Assembly: GCF_018860765.1 (NCBI RefSeq)
Contig: NZ_JAHKPV010000021.1
Location: 675,845-739,844 of the forward strand
Direction of reading: 5' to 3'
DNA from: Marinobacter salexigens
GTDB lineage: Bacteria; Pseudomonadota; Gammaproteobacteria; Pseudomonadales; Oleiphilaceae
Length of the DNA: 64,000 nucleotides
The position numbers and the translations under genes were made by a program. The notes below the pieces were generated by a model. That model ran no database searches. It was not told the DNA's origin and was given only the letters and a program-made list of their open reading frames with translations. Below are positions 60,616-64,000 of the stretch, piece by piece (position 1 is the stretch's first letter; every line of letters begins with the position of its first letter).

Positions 60616-61500
60616 CTAAAAAAACCACCACCCACTCGACTCTGCCGCTTCACGACGCTCCCGCTCCAGTTCTAACTGAGCATAGTCTTGCTCCAGCTTC
60701 TCAATCTTTTGATCAGCTTCAAGCGGAGCCGACGGACCACCACCGAACGGCCAGTACCAAGACGAAGGCTCATATTTCCCTTCGCGTTCCAACCGTTCCA
60801 ATTCCAGCTCGCGTTCCTCTTCAAGCAGCGCGATTTGCCGTTCGTAATCGGCATCTTCATTGGCCTCTACAATCGAAACCGCGGCATGGTTCGGTGCCAA
60901 CAAGTCACTGTTCAGGAAGCGAGTTGAAACAATCTCCTGCTTCTGCATGGCGTACTCTCTGGTAACCAGCTGCAGGTCACCCTGCGCCAAGGGGTGCTCA
61001 GGATCGAGGTCAGGATGCGCCTGTGTAGGCTCAGAAAGCTCATTGTAACGCAGATAGTAAATCCGACCCGGCTCAACCTCTAGCAAGGCGTCTGCAATCT
61101 GGCTGAGACTGAACGAATTCAATCCCTCCAGCCCCAGTAGCGGCCTGCGCATAGCGATATGACGCTCACCTGGGCTGACTACCAGCCAAGTGAAGCTATC
61201 ATTGCGGATATTGAAATAATGGGAATCATCGATGTAGACGCTAGGGGCTTCAATTTCATCAGCGGCCCACTCAGAGTCGGTGCGATAGAAGTAGAGTACT
61301 GCGTGTTCGCGATCCCACTTATCGTTATCAATGTGCACAAAATCATGGCCAGAAACCGGGTGCAGGAACGACCCGGTACTTTTGCCAATAGACTGGTAAA
61401 TCGTGCATCCAGACGCCGACAGCATGGCCACAATCAACAACGTACGGACGCATAGGGAGCTCAGCTTAAACGGCTCAAAAAAAGACACAGGGGTTTTCAT
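60616..61500 (-). CDS. DUF2846-type lipoprotein
   Basis: 294 aa. Lipobox SASGC at about residue 32 makes it a lipoprotein; the domain after it (HAVLYFYRTDSEWAADEIEA, YIDDSHYFNIRNDSFTWLVV and LEVEPGRIYYLRYN) fits the DUF2846 group. The last third is charged and helical (YERQIALLEEERELELERLE), a probable coiled coil, and ends WWFF. Function unknown. It ends 18 bases before the tRNA promoter. Confidence 0.75.
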   Translation of the reverse strand: MKTPVSFFEPFKLSSLCVRTLLIVAMLSASGCTIYQSIGKSTGSFLHPVSGHDFVHIDNDKWDREHAVLYFYRTDSEWAADEIEAPSVYIDDSHYFNIRNDSFTWLVVSPGERHIAMRRPLLGLEGLNSFSLSQIADALLEVEPGRIYYLRYNELSEPTQAHPDLDPEHPLAQGDLQLVTREYAMQKQEIVSTRFLNSDLLAPNHAAVSIVEANEDADYERQIALLEEERELELERLEREGKYEPSSWYWPFGGGPSAPLEADQKIEKLEQDYAQLELERERREAAESSGWWFF

Positions 61501-61594
61501 TGTATTAACTCTTCATCCTTTGGTGAGTAGCCTGATCATAGCAACTGCCAAGCGCTATAAATGAGAGCTACCGCAAGGGATGAATAACAAACCG

Positions 61595-62557
61595 TTACTG
61601 TACTGACATCTCGTTTCGAAGCTGATTAACCTCTTCTGATAACCGCACAAGCCGCGAGGTAAACTGGGCGCGCGACGAATCAATGGCCTGAACACTTTTC
61701 TTCAAGGCCGCAAGCTCATTTTCGAGCTGCTTGTTACCGTCACCCCCAGCAACCTTTTTCTCCAAGGCTGACAAACGCCCCTCAATCCCCTGGATACCAA
61801 GCTTCTGCTCTTGTTCAAACCGTCTCACCCGGCGCTCAACCACCTGATCAACATCCGCCAACTGCTTGCCTAAAGCAGTCAGCTTCTCCGTCGCCTGCCG
61901 GTTTGCACTCTCCAAAGCTGCAACCGACGTATCCGTTCGTGTTTTGAGCGCCGCCAAATCCGCACTCAAAGACGCCTGCACTTTTTCAACCGTAGATCCC
62001 ACGTCTGCCAACGCTTTCTCACCCTCCGCAAGGCCCGCTTCTAAAGTAGAAATTCTCTCTTGCTGATCATTCAGTCGCTTCTTATTTCGCTCATTCGCGA
62101 CCACCCAAAGCTTGCGAATCTCACTATCCGCCTCATCCAGCTGCTTTTTCTGGGAATCCAACTGCTCGGTCAACGAAGCACCACGCTCCTCCAAACTTTC
62201 CCCTGTCTCAGAAAGATCCCCCTCGAACCGCGCCAACGCCAGCTTACTCTGACGCGCCCAATAATCCGCCTCCTCCAACTGAGCTTCCAGCACCTGAATC
62301 CGTTGATTCTGTGAATACCAACCCGCCACTGAAGCCACGGCCACGGCAATAACCAACAACCACAACACGGCCAAGCCCGACCGACCGCTGCCACCTCCGT
62401 TGCCGTCACCCTTGACTGGTTTCGAGGGCCTGGACTTCCCCCCGGCTCCTCCCTCGGCGGACGATTTCGGCTTCTTCTGAGCTGGCGCCTTATGCTCTGG
62501 CGTACCAATAGGCCGCTCGGCTCTCAGTTCATCGTCATCTGGACGGATGGGTTCCAT
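61595..62557 (-). CDS. Single-span coiled-coil membrane protein
   Basis: 320 aa. A Pro/Lys/Gly-rich cytoplasmic start (1-60), one membrane helix (about 62-84), then long heptad-rich coiled coil to the end, so presumably periplasmic. No enzyme motif is seen. Similar proteins lie before purEK in pseudomonads and have no established role. Envelope scaffold is a guess from shape. Confidence 0.7.
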   Translation of the reverse strand: MEPIRPDDDELRAERPIGTPEHKAPAQKKPKSSAEGGAGGKSRPSKPVKGDGNGGGSGRSGLAVLWLLVIAVAVASVAGWYSQNQRIQVLEAQLEEADYWARQSKLALARFEGDLSETGESLEERGASLTEQLDSQKKQLDEADSEIRKLWVVANERNKKRLNDQQERISTLEAGLAEGEKALADVGSTVEKVQASLSADLAALKTRTDTSVAALESANRQATEKLTALGKQLADVDQVVERRVRRFEQEQKLGIQGIEGRLSALEKKVAGGDGNKQLENELAALKKSVQAIDSSRAQFTSRLVRLSEEVNQLRNEMSVQ

Positions 62558-62678
62558 TACAGCTCCTGAATATGGACGGTTGAATTAACTGGTACTGATA
62601 ATACATGCACTTACAAATGGGTTGAAATGAAGAAAGAAAAAGGTGTTGATTCTACATTCCCACGTCAGGGACCAGGGT

Positions 62679-62782
62679 ACGGTAGGGACTTCTTTTTCAG
62701 AAATGTCGTAGGCCATGGATGGCCAAAGACAAGCGCACAGGGAAGTGCTTGTAGCGGTTCCTGAAAAAGAAGCCCCTACCGT
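62679..62782 (+). repeat. Structured intergenic repeat, copy 1 (upstream of purE)
   Basis: 104 bases. Outer arms 62679-62700 and 62761-62782 pair over 21 of 22 bases. Inside are the palindrome GGCCATGGATGGCC (62711-62724) and a stem CAAGCGC-N8-GTGCTTG (62730-62751). It shares core and layout with copy 2 at 63384-63486, though the outer arms have other sequences. No reading frame fills it. The rest of the gap 62558-62867 shows nothing certain besides the purE ribosome-binding site. Confidence 0.85.
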
Positions 62783-62867
62783 GCCATGCACCCAAACACC
62801 TTCCTTGCATGGCAGATAGCCAAAACATACAATGTCCGGCTTTCCAATTATCACAGGACAGTTGCGT

Positions 62868-63359
62868 ATGCAGCCGCTTGTAGGACTTATCATGGGCTCC
62901 AAGTCCGACTGGCCCACCATGGAACACGCCGCTCACATGCTCGAAAAACTCGGCGTTGCCTATGAAGCCAAGGTCGTCTCCGCCCACCGCACTCCGGACC
63001 TGCTTTTCGACTACGCGAAAACCGCCTCCGACCGCGGTCTCAAAGTGATTATTGCAGGCGCAGGTGGTGCCGCACACCTACCCGGCATGGTCGCCTCACA
63101 AACGTCCTTGCCAGTTCTGGGTGTTCCCGTACAGTCCAAAGCCTTGAGCGGCCTCGATTCGTTACTTTCCATTGTTCAAATGCCTGGCGGCATTGCCGTG
63201 GGCACACTGGCCATCGGCAACGCTGGAGCAACAAATGCAGGCCTGTTAGCTGCGCAAATTATTGGCACCTTTGATGAAGGTGTTCGAAAAGCAGTAGATG
63301 AATTTCGGATGACACAGACCCAAACAATTCTGGACAATCCTGACCCGAAAGAACAGTGA
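62868..63359 (+). CDS. purE: N5-carboxyaminoimidazole ribonucleotide mutase PurE
   Basis: 163 aa, class I Pur[10 protein letters not shown] (with the active-site Ser/Asp), SAHRTPD and [11 protein letters not shown] are visible in order. It converts N5-CAIR to CAIR in purine synthesis, using the product of PurK. ATG 62868 is chosen over a start 12 codons earlier, because the protein then begins at the usual place with AGGA upstream. Structured repeats flank it on both sides. Confidence 0.95.
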   Translation: MQPLVGLIMGSKSDWPTMEHAAHMLEKLGVAYEAKVVSAHRTPDLLFDYAKTASDRGLKVIIAGAGGAAHLPGMVASQTSLPVLGVPVQSKALSGLDSLLSIVQMPGGIAVGTLAIGNAGATNAGLLAAQIIGTFDEGVRKAVDEFRMTQTQTILDNPDPKEQ

Positions 63360-63383
63360 ATCTACTGACCAGTCCCGATTGCG

Positions 63384-63486
63384 CGGCAGGGGCGAGGCTT
63401 TACAAAACTGTGCGGAGCCATGGATGGCGGAGCCAAGCGTACATGGACGTATTCACAGCGTGTTTTGTAAAGCCTCGCCCCTGCCG
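63384..63486 (+). repeat. Structured intergenic repeat, copy 2 (between purE and purK)
   Basis: 103 bases. Outer arms 63384-63408 and 63462-63486 are a perfect 25-base inverted repeat. The core GCCATGGATGGC (63417-63428) begins 33 bases from the left end, as in copy 1. AAGCG-ACA-GGA follows as in copy 1. The right end CCTGCCGTGCCA corresponds to CCTACCGTGCCA of copy 1. In the purEK mRNA this makes a large hairpin between the two genes. Confidence 0.88.
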
Positions 63487-63533
63487 TGCCAACCACCCAA
63501 GGTAAAATGCCCGACAACGGCAGGAGAACACAA

Positions 63534-64000
63534 ATGAGAATTGGTGTATTAGGTGCCGGCCAACTGGGAAGAATGCTTGCCCTCGCCGGTTATCCGCTGG
63601 CCAAAACCTTTGTTTTCTATGACATGTCCGGCAGCCCCAGCGCTGGTCTGGGTGAAGTCATGATCGACCGCGAAGGCAAATACATCGACGACTTCCTGTC
63701 GCGGGTTGATCGTGTCACCTACGAATTTGAGCACCTCCCGGTAGATGTGGCAGAAAAGCTGGCGAAAGAAAAACCGGTACACCCCTGCCCCCGCGCCCTG
63801 CAGATTTGCCAAAATCGCGAAGCTGAAAAAACACTGTTCGGCGAGCTCGGTATCCCCACACCCCAATGGAAAATTGCCGACAGCGCTGCATCCCTAAAAG
63901 CCGCAGCAGAAAGTCTTGGCTGCCCGGTCGTGGCGAAATCCAACACCGAAGGCTACGACGGCAAAGGTCAGGCTGTATTGAAGAGCCCGGAAGATGCAGA
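63534..64000 (+). CDS. purK: N5-carboxyaminoimidazole ribonucleotide synthase PurK, N-terminal part
   Basis: The first 155 residues, running off the right edge. The start GVLGAGQLGRMLALAGYPL is the PurK nucleotide fold, and the ATP-grasp part begins with NREAEKTLFGELGIPTP and VVAKSNTEGYDGKGQ. It makes N5-CAIR from AIR, ATP and bicarbonate and hands it to PurE. CAGGAGA precedes the start. The 174-base spacing from purE is taken up by repeat copy 2. Confidence 0.95.
   Translation, partial: MRIGVLGAGQLGRMLALAGYPLAKTFVFYDMSGSPSAGLGEVMIDREGKYIDDFLSRVDRVTYEFEHLPVDVAEKLAKEKPVHPCPRALQICQNREAEKTLFGELGIPTPQWKIADSAASLKAAAESLGCPVVAKSNTEGYDGKGQAVLKSPEDA

Overview
The window looks like chromosomal DNA of a marine gammaproteobacterium, most likely Marinobacter or a close relative. 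This rests on protein families and gene order (fleQ-fleSR, lexA-sulA with two small Pseudomonas-type neighbour genes, tamA-tamB, ornithine-lipid genes, ppk, purE-purK) and on dense iron-siderophore uptake genes. It is inference; no database search was possible. I see no insertion sequence, prophage, integrase or CRISPR array.

Layout. 1-3.5 kb: flagellar regulators fleR (partial), fleS and fleQ and a FliT-like protein, all on the minus strand, with a sigma-54 promoter before fleS. 3.6-9.8 kb: a DUF1329 protein, two small conserved genes, the SOS pair lexA-sulA with LexA boxes, then an amidoligase plus class I glutamine amidotransferase pair and a SIMPL protein. 9.8-15.3 kb: tamB and tamA (outer-membrane assembly). 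15.5-21.7 kb: a voltage-sensor-like membrane protein without a visible pore, assimilatory sulfite reductase cysJI, and a divergent mitochondrial-type sulfide:quinone oxidoreductase.

21.7-41.7 kb is an iron-uptake island with four Fur-box-like sites. On the minus strand lie a catecholate-type TonB receptor, a binding protein and a MacA-MacB-TolC exporter. A LysR gene is divergent from a plus-strand unit of binding protein, two FecCD permeases, ATPase, AraC-type regulator and a second receptor. A converging fhuB-fhuD unit has no ATPase, and its own receptor gene is a deletion-scarred pseudogene. The single FecE-type ATPase may serve both import systems.

41.7-51.2 kb: an atypical HAD phosphatase, a porin, an EAL-CBS-GGDEF protein behind a chemoreceptor, olsB-olsA for ornithine lipids, and a hydrolase/carboxypeptidase pair. 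51.5-56.7 kb: two very basic small proteins, a Pho box, ppk1, an orphan ParA and a phytase-esterase-like lipoprotein. 57-64 kb: initiator tRNA, a FadI-type thiolase divergent from a long FabG-type reductase, a Val-Asp-Val tRNA operon with a clear promoter, a DUF2846 lipoprotein, a coiled-coil membrane protein, and purE-purK with two large structured repeats.

Most noteworthy for follow-up: the two purE-flanking repeats whose stems differ in sequence but stay self-complementary; the lysine-rich gene pair beside ppk; the poreless voltage sensor; the amidoligase pair; and the mutually exclusive hairpins over the sqr ribosome-binding site.
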